Shown here piece after piece: positions 10,765 through 22,409 of a DNA stretch of 64,000 nt. This DNA comes from Siderastrea radians. Lineage: Eukaryota > Cnidaria > Anthozoa > Scleractinia > Rhizangiidae. How positions within the stretch are numbered: position 1 is the first letter of the stretch; every line of letters begins with the position of its first letter. The notes under the pieces are model-generated. The model did not search any database. It worked only from the letters and a program-made list of their open reading frames with translations, and was not told the DNA's origin. Position numbers and translations under genes: made by a program. The DNA lies in assembly GCA_964017195.1 (NCBI GenBank), contig OZ024898.1, forward strand, positions 18,323,304 through 18,387,303, in the 5' to 3' direction.

Positions 10765-12710
10765 ATGGAGAATATTCTGAAAGAACTCGGCTTCGACCCT
10801 CTTATTCCGAAATTTTCCGCCGAGAGAATCCAGCCTGAAAACGTGTCAACATTGTCAGATGAACAGCTTTCTCGTCTCGGTGTAACAACGATCGGGGATC
10901 GCATTCGTCTCCGTGGCCTTTCTGCCGCCGCTGAGAAGGATCGCCAGTCAGTGGCTGCAGATGTTCTTCATGAACGCATGGCTCTATTTTCCGGACGTAA
11001 TAACAGAAGGGGTGACCGCAAAAGAAAAGCTCTCGCAAGGCGGTCTTGGACAGTCAGTTTCGTTTGTGTTACTGATCGCCATCAATCAAGAATTCCCTCA
11101 GCTACAGAAAAACAAGTTCTGTTTCACGCTGGCCTCGGCCTGAAGAAAATCAAATTAGACCTGGAAGACGACGAGAACAGTGTGTTAGAGAAGATTACTT
11201 CTGGCGAAAAGGATGATCATGGTGAAATTAAAGGGTTTCCTCAATTAAAGGATTGTGGAGGATTCGAGATTCTGTACTGCGTCTCAGGGTGTAAGGAACT
11301 GAAGCCGTTAAACTGTTGCTGGACAGCTAAAGATCTGAAGGCAAATGTCGGGGCCCAATCAAAACTTTTTTTAAGACCTATCCAGAAAAACCTATCTACA
11401 GTCAGCGTTCTCCCCCAGAACAGGTCACAAGTTAAGGAGAAATGTAACATCTGTAATAAAGATGTGTTGATGAGAGACCTTCGATATCATGTTTTCATGT
11501 GTAAATCAAGGGAAGGTTTGCTTAGTTCAGATTCAGATGATGACAGCTTAAATCACTCTGTGTTTTCTCAAAGGAGCATGTTAGTGCAAGAAGGCTATCA
11601 CCAGGATCAAAATGCCTCTTCCAGCTCAGTTCAAGAAGGCCAACACCAGGATCAAAATGCCTCTGGAAGCTCTGTTCAAGAAGGCCAACACCAGGATCAC
11701 AATACCTCTGGAAGCCCTTCACTGTCAGGCGACCCCATTGCAGTTGCCGAAGTGGTTGACTTGGTTGACAATAACGACCAGCAGCCAGGTGGGGTTGATG
11801 GTGATCTTTTTCTCATAATAGAGTATCAAGTTCTGAAATTTGAGTGTACTTTTACAAAATATTGGGCTTTTGTGAGCATGAAATTTATGGTGATTGTACA
11901 GTGACAGTTTCAATTACTGGTATAGAAGAGTAGTAGTCTTATTCTATGCTTGGAAATGTGTGAATATCTATGTGCTCACATGCACGTGTTTTGCATATTT
12001 CATTTCAGATTTGTGAAGCCATGCCAATGTTTCTTCACCTGTTTAGGCCAAGTGACGCCAGTGTACTGAGTTTGAAAATGGTTACAACCTTATTGAAGCC
12101 CAACTTCAGTGAATCTGGCTCTAACAGAAGACGTTTTGAAAATGAGGTGTATGCTGCATTTACCAAGTACTTGAGAGAAGCTGCCAGTAGGAAGTCCATT
12201 GTCACTACAGTGTATTGTATATTTCAGTATTCCACCGGAAAGTTTTAATTATCTTTACAGAGTGAATAATTAAACAGAAAACCCTTGTTGTGTTTAACCT
12301 GGAGTTGAAGGGGCTTAAAATTTGCCTCCCAAGCAAAATCTTAGTCCATAAAGCGTAAAACAATTATCTAGGACCAGGGAGACCTTGTTATTGTATTTAC
12401 TTCATTGCACACATAACAACTGTTTTCTTACATTCATTATATAATTATAGGTGGCAGAAGAGGTGATGTTCGCCTAAGTCATGTATTGCAGTTTGCCACA
12501 GGATCTGACGAGGAGCCTATGCTGGGTTTTGAACTCCATCCATCCCTTATTTTCACAGAAGTGATACCTTCATTTATTCCCACTGCAAACACATGCAGCA
12601 ATACCTTGTATTTGCCACATGCAACAAGAAGTAAACCTCTTCCGGAAACTGAAGCCTTGTTTGATTTGTATGACTATGCATTTGTTAATGCATATTTTGG
12701 TAACAAGTAA
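10765..12710 (+). CDS. SAM domain - HECT-like E3 ubiquitin ligase (transposon-borne)
   Basis: Exon 1 starts at 10765, about 100 bp inside the left TIR. Residues 1-55 form a SAM-like helical domain (LSDEQLSRLGVTTIGDRIRL). A pair of cysteines (CNICNKDVL) followed by HVFMC near residue 230 looks like a zinc finger, and then three copies of a QEGxHQDQNASxSSV repeat of about 19 residues. A donor near 11790 is likely. Exon 2 starts at 12009 after TTTCAG. Exon 3 runs 12451-12710 and contains LQFATGSDEEPMLGF and PTANTCSNTLYLP, the pattern of a HECT C-lobe whose Cys accepts ubiquitin. Most of the HECT N-lobe (E2-binding) is not visible and the exon 2 donor is unclear, so it may be truncated. The coordinates give the span and include introns. 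Confidence 0.65.
11575..11715 (+). repeat. 57-bp coding tandem repeat in the HECT-type gene
   Basis: Three units of 57 bp (GTTCAAGAAGGCCAACACCA and onward) encode a QEGHQHQDQNASGSS-like linker. The units are very alike, so the array expanded recently and probably varies in copy number among copies of the element. Confidence 0.8.
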
Positions 12711-13035
12711 GCTGTCTGTGGAGGTTTAGCCTGTCTTCAAGTTCCTGTTGGAAAGATTTAAATGTTGTGAAAATTTGATGTATTTATTCTTTAATAATGG
12801 TATTACGTTCTGTTAAAATTATTAGTAGACCCTTTCCTGTGCAGTTGTGGGCGTTTTAAATACTGCCTTGTTGTTGATTAAGTGCCTATTGCAGGCGAAC
12901 CATGTTAACCACCAATAATTTGTGCTGAACATATTTTTCTCAACAGTCAATGTACGGTTTCTGCATGACTTGATACTGTTTTGCATTAACAGTGTTGCAG
13001 AATTCTTTTTGTATCGTTAATACCAGCCTATGTCC
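12711..13035. other. 3' region of the SAM-HECT gene
   Basis: AT-rich sequence between the HECT-like stop codon and the duplicated block. No ORF or repeat supported; probably 3' UTR of the transposon gene. Confidence 0.5.
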
Positions 13036-13970
13036 AATGTAATCTGCAGCACCTTCTTTGCATCAAATTAAGGATGTCATTGATAATGTCTGTTGTGCCT
13101 ACTATCCATCTTAGATGCCCTTTGGATAGGATTTTTGGCCAGCTTGACAGACTGTTTTACATAATCTTAGGTTTATTGACTGCAAGTTGACGTCAATATC
13201 TGTAACGTTAACCATGCGATGAATGGATTTCAAATTGAAATCATTTCAAATATCCTCAAATAATGTCATCTCCTACATTAAAATATCATCCTATACTGGT
13301 TATAAACATTATCTCCAGGATAAATTCAGAAAAAAAAATCCCTTTTCAAATGACATCTGAGACGGATAGTAATGATCTCACGGTTCTAGGGCAGTTCAGG
13401 AGAAAACTAGGATCCCCTAGGGCTACTGTAGTGACAATGTTTGCTTACAAATTGTTCAAATGTATTGAGAACACATTGCCGCCCCCCCCCCCCCCCCCAA
13501 CAAAAAAATACAATTAAATTACAAATTTCATTCCATTGCTTTTAATTACAAATTGAAACAATCAGTTGCAGAGTGACTGTCCAAATGCACAGACCTTGCC
13601 ACCCCCCCTCTACCTGTTTCTTTTACAGTGGATAATTACTAACATGTTATAGTTTAAGATGAGGCAAATATTGTTATTGTTCAAGTTGTCCTGCTTTATC
13701 CATGCATTCATGCCTGGAGATATAGTTGAGTTATGCTTTTCTTCCTTTGAACCCAAAATGATAAGGACAATGTAAAATTGCATGTTGTCAGTTCTTACAG
13801 AGAATAATATGAAAGCTATACAACTGGTGTCACCGTGAAAAGTACAACCATAAGTGTCACTGTTAATAAAGTTAACATCATTGCTGTTGTTCTGGTGCAA
13901 GTTCTCAAACTGCCAGTGTATAACACTTGATTTTTTCAGCGGCTTTCAAGAAATGTTCCACCCCATAATT

Positions 13971-15289
13971 TTATGACGACCAAGTGGAAGGCACTTGACT
14001 ATCCAGTTGTATCTTGCATTCATCAGTAAGAGAAGTTGAAAGAGATTGTAGAATGGGCCGGCTTTCAGACTCGTCTTCCCTGTCGTTGTCTATAATGCCT
14101 TCTACCCCATATTCCTGTATGGCTGATCCCACTAATTCAATACCCAATGGATTTTGTAGCTGCCCAGAGACCCACATACGAATTGGCGAAGATCTTGTAG
14201 TGCGCATCCTGTGGCGTGACCATGCACTACTCCAGACTTTCAGCTTCTCATTAATTACTGGCAGGTAAACATAATGAAGGGCAGCAAGGTGAATCTCATT
14301 CAAAGGATCAAGGAATCCTTCATCTTCCAGGAAGTAAAAAAGCCTATAGTGTAGTCCTAAAACACCCTCAAAAACATCACGCCATAAGCGTTCAATTCTT
14401 TGATTATGGGTGCTTTTTCCGACTATAGCACTTCCTCTATTAATCCCTCTCTTAGATATCATGTATTCGGCCATAGCGACATTTTCCATCCCCTTGTCAG
14501 TTCTAATTCTGCTAGGTAAGCCAAATTCATCTACTGCACACAGAAAATGCTTTAATATGTTTCGGCTTTGTTGTTGTCCGAGCATGATAGCATAACAGGT
14601 AGGCGGCTGAAGCCATCAATGCCACCTATAACTACCAAATGCCAACGCACAAGCTTATGATTAGTGTCTATGTGCCATAAGTGATTGGGACCTTGAACAT
14701 TGTAGGTGCGTCGACGAAGACGGCCTCCCTTCCTGTTTTCAACTCCCTCATGATCGACTCTGTGAATGCTGTCACGGAGTCTCATTCTTTGAACCTTTAT
14801 TCCCCGATCTGCAAGTATTTGCTTCAACAGCACTTCTCCACAAGAAGGATATTCCCTTGTTATTTCCTCCACAACACTGTCTAGATCTCTCTCTGTTATC
14901 TCTGTAAACTGCAACTGACTGAGGCCGTAACGATCCATCCTACGGTAGACTGTACTCTCTGAAACGCAAAGTAGTGATGCGATGTCCTTAATTTTGAAGC
15001 CATCTTCCAGGTAGCTTTCTAAAACTGACTTCGAAATCAAATACTCAGGTGCGCCGCAGCCTTGTGTTCCTGGTTTTCGTGGCGGCGAATAGCTTCCAAA
15101 GTTTAGACACTCTAACCTTAATTTCATCATTGTGTTTCGATCGTTCACCCCCAAACATTGCATTTGGTCGACAGATAACTTGGATATTTGATCCAATGTA
15201 ATCTTTTCACGTTGGAAGTTGTCGAGAAGATGTCCAAGATGCAACTTTTCAAGCACATTTGACAAATTATCGTTTCTCACTCCCGCCAT
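13971..15289 (-). pseudogene. SAM-HTH-DDE integrase (transposase), 1-nt frameshift, copy 1
   Basis: Read from 15289. Residues 1-55 are a SAM-like domain (LSVDQMQCLGVNDRNTMMKL). An HTH follows around residues 85-115 (KIKDIASLLCVSESTVYRRM), and then the integrase core: WHIDTNHK (first Asp), RIRTDKGMENV (second Asp) and NQRIERLWRDVFEG (Glu). The first frame ends at 14552 with ..NNKAETY and a stop. The next (14585-13971) continues at KHFLCAVDEFGLPSRIR after loss of about one base near 14555. The core belongs to the rve/IS3-like family with the THNQRIERLWRDV signature. Its neighbour is the convergent SAM-HECT gene. Both copies share the break, so it predates the duplication. Confidence 0.88.
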
Positions 15290-15317
15290 CTTTGCTTGTT
15301 TGGAAGAGTAGGCACTG

Positions 15318-15780
15318 GGATCGTTCTAAAAACTGGTTAAGCCGGTTCTTCAGGACGAGTAAAGCCTGGGTAATAGTTTGATACCGGAAGTAAAAGTGAC
15401 ATTGCTTCATGAAGAAAACCTCATAAACATAAATTTAAAACCGCATCACATAACGAGTTAACCACACAAAGAAGGAACCATATCATATAATGACAAGATT
15501 ACAACACGCTATCGAATAACCTCAGCACATAATGATGAAACCACACCACATAAAGAAATAACCACACCACATAATGATAGCACCGCATCACACAATGACC
15601 AAACCTCATCACGTAATGACAACACCACAGCACATAATGATGAAACCTCATAACGTAATGACAAAACCACAATACATAACAACGCAACTGAAATACAACG
15701 TGACCAAACTACACCACATCACGATAAAACGTCACCACCTACAGATCACTGATCACATAAGAAAGTTATGGCTTTCCATA
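15318..15780. repeat. Right terminal inverted repeat of the 5.6-kb transposon
   Basis: About 463 bp, the reverse complement of 10167-10658, with 21-bp subterminal units at about 15430-15700 (core CATAATGACAAAACCAC). It ends GGCTTTCCATA before the TSD TTTCAG. The left arm is roughly 30 bp longer through extra repeat units. Confidence 0.9.
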
Positions 15781-15786
15781 TTTCAG
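15781..15786. repeat. Target site duplication TTTCAG (right)
   Basis: Matches 10161-10166 exactly and directly follows the right inverted repeat. Confidence 0.85.
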
Positions 15787-16137
15787 ACTGTTACACTTTT
15801 GTCCTTTTTGTGATGTTTTACGTGGTCATGGAACTTTTATGACCAAGATTAGAAATTCCTGTGACGTTGCATCAGTGAAAATTAAAATTATATGAAGGAA
15901 AGATAGTCGGTAGAATGAAATAATATTGCCGTGGAAGTTTTAGTTGAAATCTTGCTCAATATCCTTGACCCCAAATCAGCAATGACTTGTAATTTACAGC
16001 ACTCAATATGTGTGAAGGGCCTTTAGTCAAATCCAGCTGAGAATTTTCATGTCTCGCATTCCCTAAGACTGTTTCATGTGCCATATGGTCTTTCATTAGA
16101 AAGATTATCATTTCCATGTAAATGTAAATGATGTAAA

Positions 16138-16410
16138 TGTTTGAATTGATGGCCAGTCAGCAGAAAAAAGCATCTTTGAACTGTGGAAGTACGGGTAGAA
16201 ATCAAAAGGACATCTTTCACATGTCCAGCCGTGAAAAAGCATGGGTAGTACAGCATTTCTCAGCTCCCGAAAGTAAACTACTGGTGCAATTGACATGTTT
16301 GAATTAAAGGTCAGTCAATAGTCAAAAAACATCCTTGAATTGCGGAAGACGTCTTCCACATTTCCAGACTGAAAAAGCATGGGTAGAACAGAATTTCTCA
16401 GCTCCCAGCT
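16138..16410. repeat. About 155-bp tandem repeat, two units
   Basis: Two imperfect units contain GTTTGAATT..GGCCAGTCA, CTTGAACTGTGGAAG, CATTTCCAGACTGAAAAAGC and TTTCTCAGCTCCC. The family recurs at 20510-20782 (the duplicated block) and once at 44990-45130. Unknown dispersed repeat. Confidence 0.75.
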
Positions 16411-16791
16411 TGTCGATGAAGAATCAAAGATTATAGCAAACATATAGCAGTGCTGAAACATTTCTTCTCGCTTGTTTTCCTGTTTATGATCCCTAAAGAC
16501 TATCACAAAGGACTGAAGTTGTTTCCTGTTTCTTTTTGATGGCTTTTGTTACACTTGAAATGGCTAAACTTTTGCTACTGATGAGTGTAAACAAGCTAGA
16601 GTAGCGAAGACGTATAAATCTGCCAGGCCGTTGCCAAGCTGCCAGGCCTGCTTGAGAGAGACTGGGATAAAATCGCCCCCAATTCTCTGCTCGTGCATTC
16701 CCCCTACATCTCGAGGGATGTTTCATAAATCTTTTAGAACAAGGGATAATCAAAGATTAGATTTACGTTACATCTCGCGCTTGGAGTTTAA

Positions 16792-17386
16792 GGTGATTCC
16801 ATCGAAATGGAAGGAATATTTAAAATTTTCTAAAACTTGGTCCACTTGGTAATTATCTTTAGAACATTTCAAAAATGCAATAAAAAATAGGGGTCACCGT
16901 GCTTGTTTTTTCACAAACCCTAGTAATCAGAAATGAGAACTATAATTGCTTTAAAAAGTCATTGCTTGTATTGAAATATTGGAGCAGTTCACCATAACAG
17001 ACATTTATCTTGTATTGTATACTATTTTAGCTGAACAGGAATCAAGATTATGGAAAAAAATTGAAAAAATTGCCGCATGCGTACATGCCCTGCTGCACCT
17101 AAAGATGTGTTCTTTTCGGCATTCAAATAAAAATATCTCAAAGCAGAATTTTTAACTTTTTTTGAAATCGCGATATATTGTACTAGACCGTGTGCCATTT
17201 GAATTTATGTCTTAAAAAATGGGGTCACCGAGCTCGTTTAGGAGAAAACGACCATTTATTTCTCTGAACAGCTCAGCTTTCATAGAAAACCTATAAAATT
17301 CCGAAGGTGCGCGCGCTCGTGCACGCGCTAATCACGCAAGAAATGATGCGTAGAAAGGATGCGTAATGCAATTGACTGGAATCACC
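16792..17386. mobile_element. TTAA-flanked element A (595 bp)
   Basis: Starts GGTGATTCCATCGAAATGG after TTAA (16788-16791) and ends CTGGAATCACC before TTAA (17387-17390). No coding capacity. TTAA duplications are typical of piggyBac and Kolobok families; the tip GGTGATTCC is not enough to choose. The right half (17220-17386) is closely related, inverted, to the left half of element B. Duplicated copy at 21164-21758. Confidence 0.85.
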
Positions 17387-17413
17387 TTAAGGTGATTCCA
17401 TTCAATTGCATTG

Positions 17414-20152
17414 AATGTAATCTGCAGCACCTTCTTTGCATCAAATTAAGGATGTCATTGATAATGTCTGTTGTGCCTACTATCCATCTTAGATGCCCTT
17501 TGGATAGGATTTTTGGCCAGCTTGACAGACTGTTTTACATAATCTTAGGTTTATTGACTGCAAGTTGACGTCAATATCTGTAACGTTAACCATGCGATGA
17601 ATGGATTTCAAATTGAAATCATTTCAAATATCCTCAAATAATGTCATCTCCTACATTAAAATATCATCCTATACTGGTTATAAACATTATCTCCAGGATA
17701 AATTCAGAAAAAAAAATCCCTTTTCAAATGACATCTGAGACGGATAGTAATGATCTCACGGTTCTAGGGCAGTTCAGGAGAAAACTAGGATCCCCTAGGG
17801 CTACTGTAGTGACAATGTTTGCTTACAAATTGTTCAAATGTATTGAGAACACATTGCCGCCCCCCCCCCCAACAAAAAAATACAATTAAATTACAAATTT
17901 CATTCCATTGCTTTTAATTACAAATTGAAACAATCAGTTGCAGAGTGACTGTCCAAATGCACAGACCTTGCCACCCCCCCTCTACCTGTTTCTTTTACAG
18001 TGGATAATTACTAACATGTTATAGTTTAAGATGAGGCAAATATTGTTATTGTTCAAGTTGTCCTGCTTTATCCATGCATTCATGCCTGGAGATATAGTTG
18101 AGTTATGCTTTTCTTCCTTTGAACCCAAAATGATAAGGACAATGTAAAATTGCATGTTGTCAGTTCTTACAGAGAATAATATGAAAGCTATACAACTGGT
18201 GTCACCGTGAAAAGTACAACCATAAGTGTCACTGTTAATAAAGTTAACATCATTGCTGTTGTTCTGGTGCAAGTTCTCAAACTGCCAGTGTATAACACTT
18301 GATTTTTTCAGCGGCTTTCAAGAAATGTTCCACCCCATAATTTTATGACGACCAAGTGGAAGGCACTTGACTATCCAGTTGTATCTTGCATTCATCAGTA
18401 AGAGAAGTTGAAAGAGATTGTAGAATGGGCCGGCTTTCAGACTCGTCTTCCCTGTCGTTGTCTATAATGCCTTCTACCCCATATTCCTGTATGGCTGATC
18501 CCACTAATTCAATACCCAATGGATTTTGTAGCTGCCCAGAGACCCACATACGAATTGGCGAAGATCTTGTAGTGCGCATCCTGTGGCGTGACCATGCACT
18601 ACTCCAGACTTTCAGCTTCTCATTAATTACTGGCAGGTAAACATAATGAAGGGCAGCAAGGTGAATCTCATTCAAAGGATCAAGGAATCCTTCATCTTCC
18701 AGGAAGTAAAATAGCCTATAGTGTAGTCCTAAAACACCCTCAAAAACATCACGCCATAAGCGTTCAATTCTTTGATTATGGGTGCTTTTTCCGACTATAG
18801 CACTTCCTCTATTAATCCCTCTCTTAGATATCATGTATTCGGCCATAGCGACATTTTCCATACCCTTGTCAGTTCTAATTCTGCTAGGTAAGCCAAATTC
18901 ATCTACTGCACACAGAAAATGCTTTAATATGTTTCGGCTTTGTTGTTGTCCGAGCATGATAGCATAACAGGTAGGCGGCTGAAGCCATCAATGCCACCTA
19001 TAACTACCAAATGCCAACGCACAAGCTTATGATTAGTGTCTATGTGCCATAAGTGATTGGGACCTTGAACATTGTAGGTGCGTCGACGAAGACGGCCTCC
19101 CTTCCTGTTTTCAACTCCCTCATGATCGACTCTGTGAATGCTGTCACGGAGTCTCATTCTTTGAACCTTTATTCCCCGATCTGCAAGTATTTGCTTCAAC
19201 AGCACTTCTCCACAAGAAGGATATTCCCTTGTTATTTCCTCCACAACACTGTCTAGATCTCTCTCTGTTATCTCTGTAAACTGCAACTGACTGAGGCCGT
19301 AACGATCCATCCTACGGTAGACTGTACTCTCTGAAACGCAAAGTAGTGATGCGATGTCCTTAATTTTGAAGCCATCTTCCAGGTAGCTTTCTAAAACTGA
19401 CTTCGAAATCAAATACTCAGGTGCGCCGCAGCCTTGTGTTCCTGGTTTTCGTGGCGGCGAATAGCTTCCAAAGTTTAGACACTCTAACCTTAATTTCATC
19501 ATTGTGTTTCGATCGTTCACCCCCAAACATTGCATTTGGTCGACAGATAACTTGGATATTTGATCCAATGTAATCTTTTCACGTTGGAAGTTGTCGAGAA
19601 GATGTCCAAGATGCAACTTTTCAAGCACATTTGACAAATTATCGTTTCTCACTCCCGCCATCTTTGCTTGTTTGGAAGAGTAGGCACTGGGATCGTTCTA
19701 AAAACTGTTTAAGCCGGTTCTTCAGGACGAGTAAAGCCTGGGTAATAGTTTGATACCGGAAGTAAAAGTGACATTGCTTCATGAAGAAAACCTCATAAAC
19801 ATAAATTTAAAACCGCATCACATAACGAGTTAACCACACAAAGAAGGAACCATATCATATAATGACAAGATTACAACACGCTATCGAATAACCTCAGCAC
19901 ATAATGATGAAACCACACCACATAAAGAAATAACCACACCACATAATGATAGCACCGCATCACACAATGACCAAACCTCATCACGTAATGACAACACCAC
20001 AGCACATAATGATGAAACCTCATAACGTAATGACAAAACCACAATACATAACAACGCAACTGAAATACAACGTGACCAAACTACACCACATCACGATAAA
20101 ACGTCACCACCTACAGATCACTGATCACATAAGAAAGTTATGGCTTTCCATA
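17414..20152. mobile_element. Left-truncated duplicate of the SAM-HECT/integrase transposon
   Basis: Corresponds to 13036-15780 of the complete element. It keeps the integrase gene and right TIR but lacks the left TIR, so it is not mobile by itself. It arose by segmental duplication, not by transposition, because its flanks are duplicated as well. Confidence 0.9.
18343..19661 (-). pseudogene. SAM-HTH-DDE integrase, frameshifted, copy 2
   Basis: The translated product is identical to copy 1 (245-codon and 204-codon frames at 19661-18924 and 18957-18343), including the same 1-nt frameshift. Two silent substitutions (near 18710 and 18862) lie in the second frame. Confidence 0.88.
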
Positions 20153-21762
20153 TTTCAGACTGTTACACTTTTGTCCTTTTTGTGATGTTTTACGTGGTCA
20201 TGGAACTTTTATGACCAAGATTAGAAATTCCTGTGACGTTGCATCAGTGAAAATTAAAATTATATGAAGGAAAGATAGTCGGTAGAATGAAATAATATTG
20301 CCGTGGAAGTTTTAGTTGAAATCTTGCTCAATATCCTTGACCCCAAATCAGCAATGACTTGTAATTTACAGCACTCAATATGTGTGAAGGGCCTTTAGTC
20401 AAATCCAGCTGAGAATTTTCATGTCTCGCATTCCCTAAGACTGTTTCATGTGCCATATGGTCTTTCATTAGAAAGATTATCATTTCCATGTAAATGTAAA
20501 TGATGTAAATGTTTGAATTGATGGCCAGTCAGCAGAAAAAAGCATCTTTGAACTGTGGAAGTACGGGTAGAAATCAAAAGGACATCTTTCACATGTCCAG
20601 CCGTGAAAAAGCATGGGTAGTACAGCATTTCTCAGCTCCCGAAAGTAAACTACTGGTGCAATTGACATGTTTGAATTAAAGGTCAGTCAATAGTCAAAAA
20701 ACATCCTTGAATTGCGGAAGACGTCTTCCACATTTCCAGACTGAAAAAGCATGGGTAGAACAGAATTTCTCAGCTCCCAGCTTGTCGATGAAGAATCAAA
20801 GATTATAGCAAACATATAGCAGTGCTGAAACATTTCTTCTCGCTTGTTTTCCTGTTTATGATCCCTAAAGACTATCACAAAGGACTGAAGTTGTTTCCTG
20901 TTTCTTTTTGATGGCTTTTGTTACACTTGAAATGGCTAAACTTTTGCTACTGATGAGTGTAAACAAGCTAGAGTAGCGAAGACGTATAAATCTGCCAGGC
21001 CGCTGCCAAGCTGCCAGGCCTGCTTGAGAGAGACTGGGATAAAATCGCCCCCAATTCTCTGCTCGTGCATTCCCCCTACATCTCGAGGGATGTTTCATAA
21101 ATCTTTTAGAACAAGGGATAATCAAAGATTAGATTTACGTTACATCTCGCGCTTGGAGTTTAAGGTGATTCCATCGAAATGGAAGGAATATTTAAAATTT
21201 TCTAAAACTTGGTCCACTTGGTAATTATCTTTAGAACATTTCAAAAATGCAATAAAAAATAGGGGTCACCGTGCTTGTTTTTTCACAAACCCTAGTAATC
21301 AGAAATGAGAACTATAATTGCTTTAAAAAGTCATTGCTTGTATTGAAATATTGGAGCAGTTCACCATAACAGACATTTATCTTGTATTGTATACTATTTT
21401 AGCTGAACAGGAATCAAGATTATGGAAAAAAATTGAAAAAATTGCCGCATGCGTACATGCCCTGCTGCACCTAAAGATGTGTTCTTTTCGGCATTCAAAT
21501 AAAAATATCTCAAAGCAGAATTTTTAACTTTTTTTGAAATCGCGATATATTGTACTAGACCGTGTGCCATTTGAATTTATGTCTTAAAAAATGGGGTCAC
21601 CGAGCTCGTTTAGGAGAAAACGACCATTTATTTCTCTGAACAGCTCAGCTTTCATAGAAAACCTATAAAATTCCGAAGGTGCGCGCGCTCGTGCACGCGC
21701 TAATCACGCAAGAAATGATGCGTAGAAAGGATGCGTAATGCAATTGACTGGAATCACCTTAA

Positions 21763-22409
21763 GGTGATTCCATTCAATTGCATTGCGCATCCTTTCTGCG
21801 CATCATTTTTTGCGTGATTAGCGCGCGCACGAGCGCGCGCGCGTTCGGAACTTGATAGGTTTTCTATGGAAGCTGAGCTGTTCAGAGAAATAAATGGTCG
21901 TTTTCTCCTAAACGAACTCGGTGACCCCACTTTTTTATTCCATTTATTTAAGGAAAATACGACTTTACATGATATATTCAAATTTGAAGAACTTTTCATT
22001 ATTCAGTTTTGAAATATTCCGGTTGATTCACTACTACAGCCAGATTTTAGGCGTTTCACTGGAACCGTGCGGACGCTCGATTTGCCTATTATTTCAAATT
22101 AGTTTCATTGTTACGGCAATTTTAAGACGTTTTACTGTAACATTGTACTTCTATCATAAGAATAATGCTTATATTTCATTGCTAGGTATAACTTTGTTGA
22201 AGTAATGGGTGTCACTAGTACAAGGATAGGTTTTTTTAATATTGCTGTCTAAAGATAGCAAAGTACCTATATACTACAGCCCCGTAGCGTGAAATCAGAC
22301 ACGGTGACCCCCTCTTTTTATTTTATTTTTTTAATGTACTAGGGGTAATTAGTAACTGTGCAAAGTTTCAACAAATTCTCATTACAACTTCTTTTTCGAT
22401 GGAATCACC
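21763..22409. mobile_element. TTAA-flanked element B (647 bp)
   Basis: Starts GGTGATTCCATTCAATTGC after a TTAA shared with element A (21759-21762) and ends TTTTTCGATGGAATCACC before TTAA (22410-22413). A and B meet head to head, making a palindrome with arms of about 170 bp rich in GCGCGC. Nothing coding inside. A 23-bp stub of B (17391-17413) ends copy 1 of the duplication. Confidence 0.85.

Larger units (their letters stand above)
10167..15780. mobile_element. Complete 5.6-kb DNA transposon with SAM-HECT and SAM-integrase genes
   Basis: Long inverted repeats bound the element: left about 10167-10658, right about 15318-15780, both starting TATGGAAAGCCATAACTTTC and ending at TTTTTAGAACGATCC. 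A 6-bp duplication (TTTCAG) flanks it. Two convergent genes fill the interior: a SAM plus HECT-like ligase gene (plus strand, from 10765) and a SAM plus HTH plus DDE integrase gene (minus strand, from 15289). Integrase type and a 6-bp TSD would fit the eukaryotic IS3-like group (IS3EU) as I remember it, but I could not check this. The integrase carries a 1-nt frameshift, so this copy cannot encode it in one frame. Confidence 0.88.
13036..17413. repeat. Tandem segmental duplication, copy 1 (4378 bp)
   Basis: 13036-17413 is repeated directly at 17414-21785. I spotted four substitutions between the copies (near 14336, 14484, 15334 and 16629) and a 6-nt difference in a C-tract (near 13480), about 0.1 percent. 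Copy 1 contains the integrase half of the 5.6-kb transposon, its right TIR, 1 kb of flank and one TTAA-flanked element. The junction at 17413/17414 joins the inside of a second TTAA element to sequence downstream of the HECT gene with no obvious microhomology. Confidence 0.95.
17414..21785. repeat. Tandem segmental duplication, copy 2 (4372 bp)
   Basis: Direct repeat of 13036-17413. It holds the transposon remnant 17414-20152 (integrase gene, right TIR and the TSD-like TTTCAG at 20153-20158), the 155-bp repeats (20510-20782) and element A (21164-21758). The left TIR and the HECT gene are not duplicated. Confidence 0.95.

Noticed and set aside
13263..13517. Open frame ending in a polyproline run (also 17641-17889)
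   Set aside because: The prolines come from a C-tract of variable length between the two duplicate copies; no domain.
15499..15813. Open frames with HYVLW/HHVMTTPQH-type repeats (also near 10086-10448 and 19871-20185)
   Set aside because: They are translations of 21-bp subterminal repeats in the TIRs; 21 is divisible by three, so frames stay open without selection.
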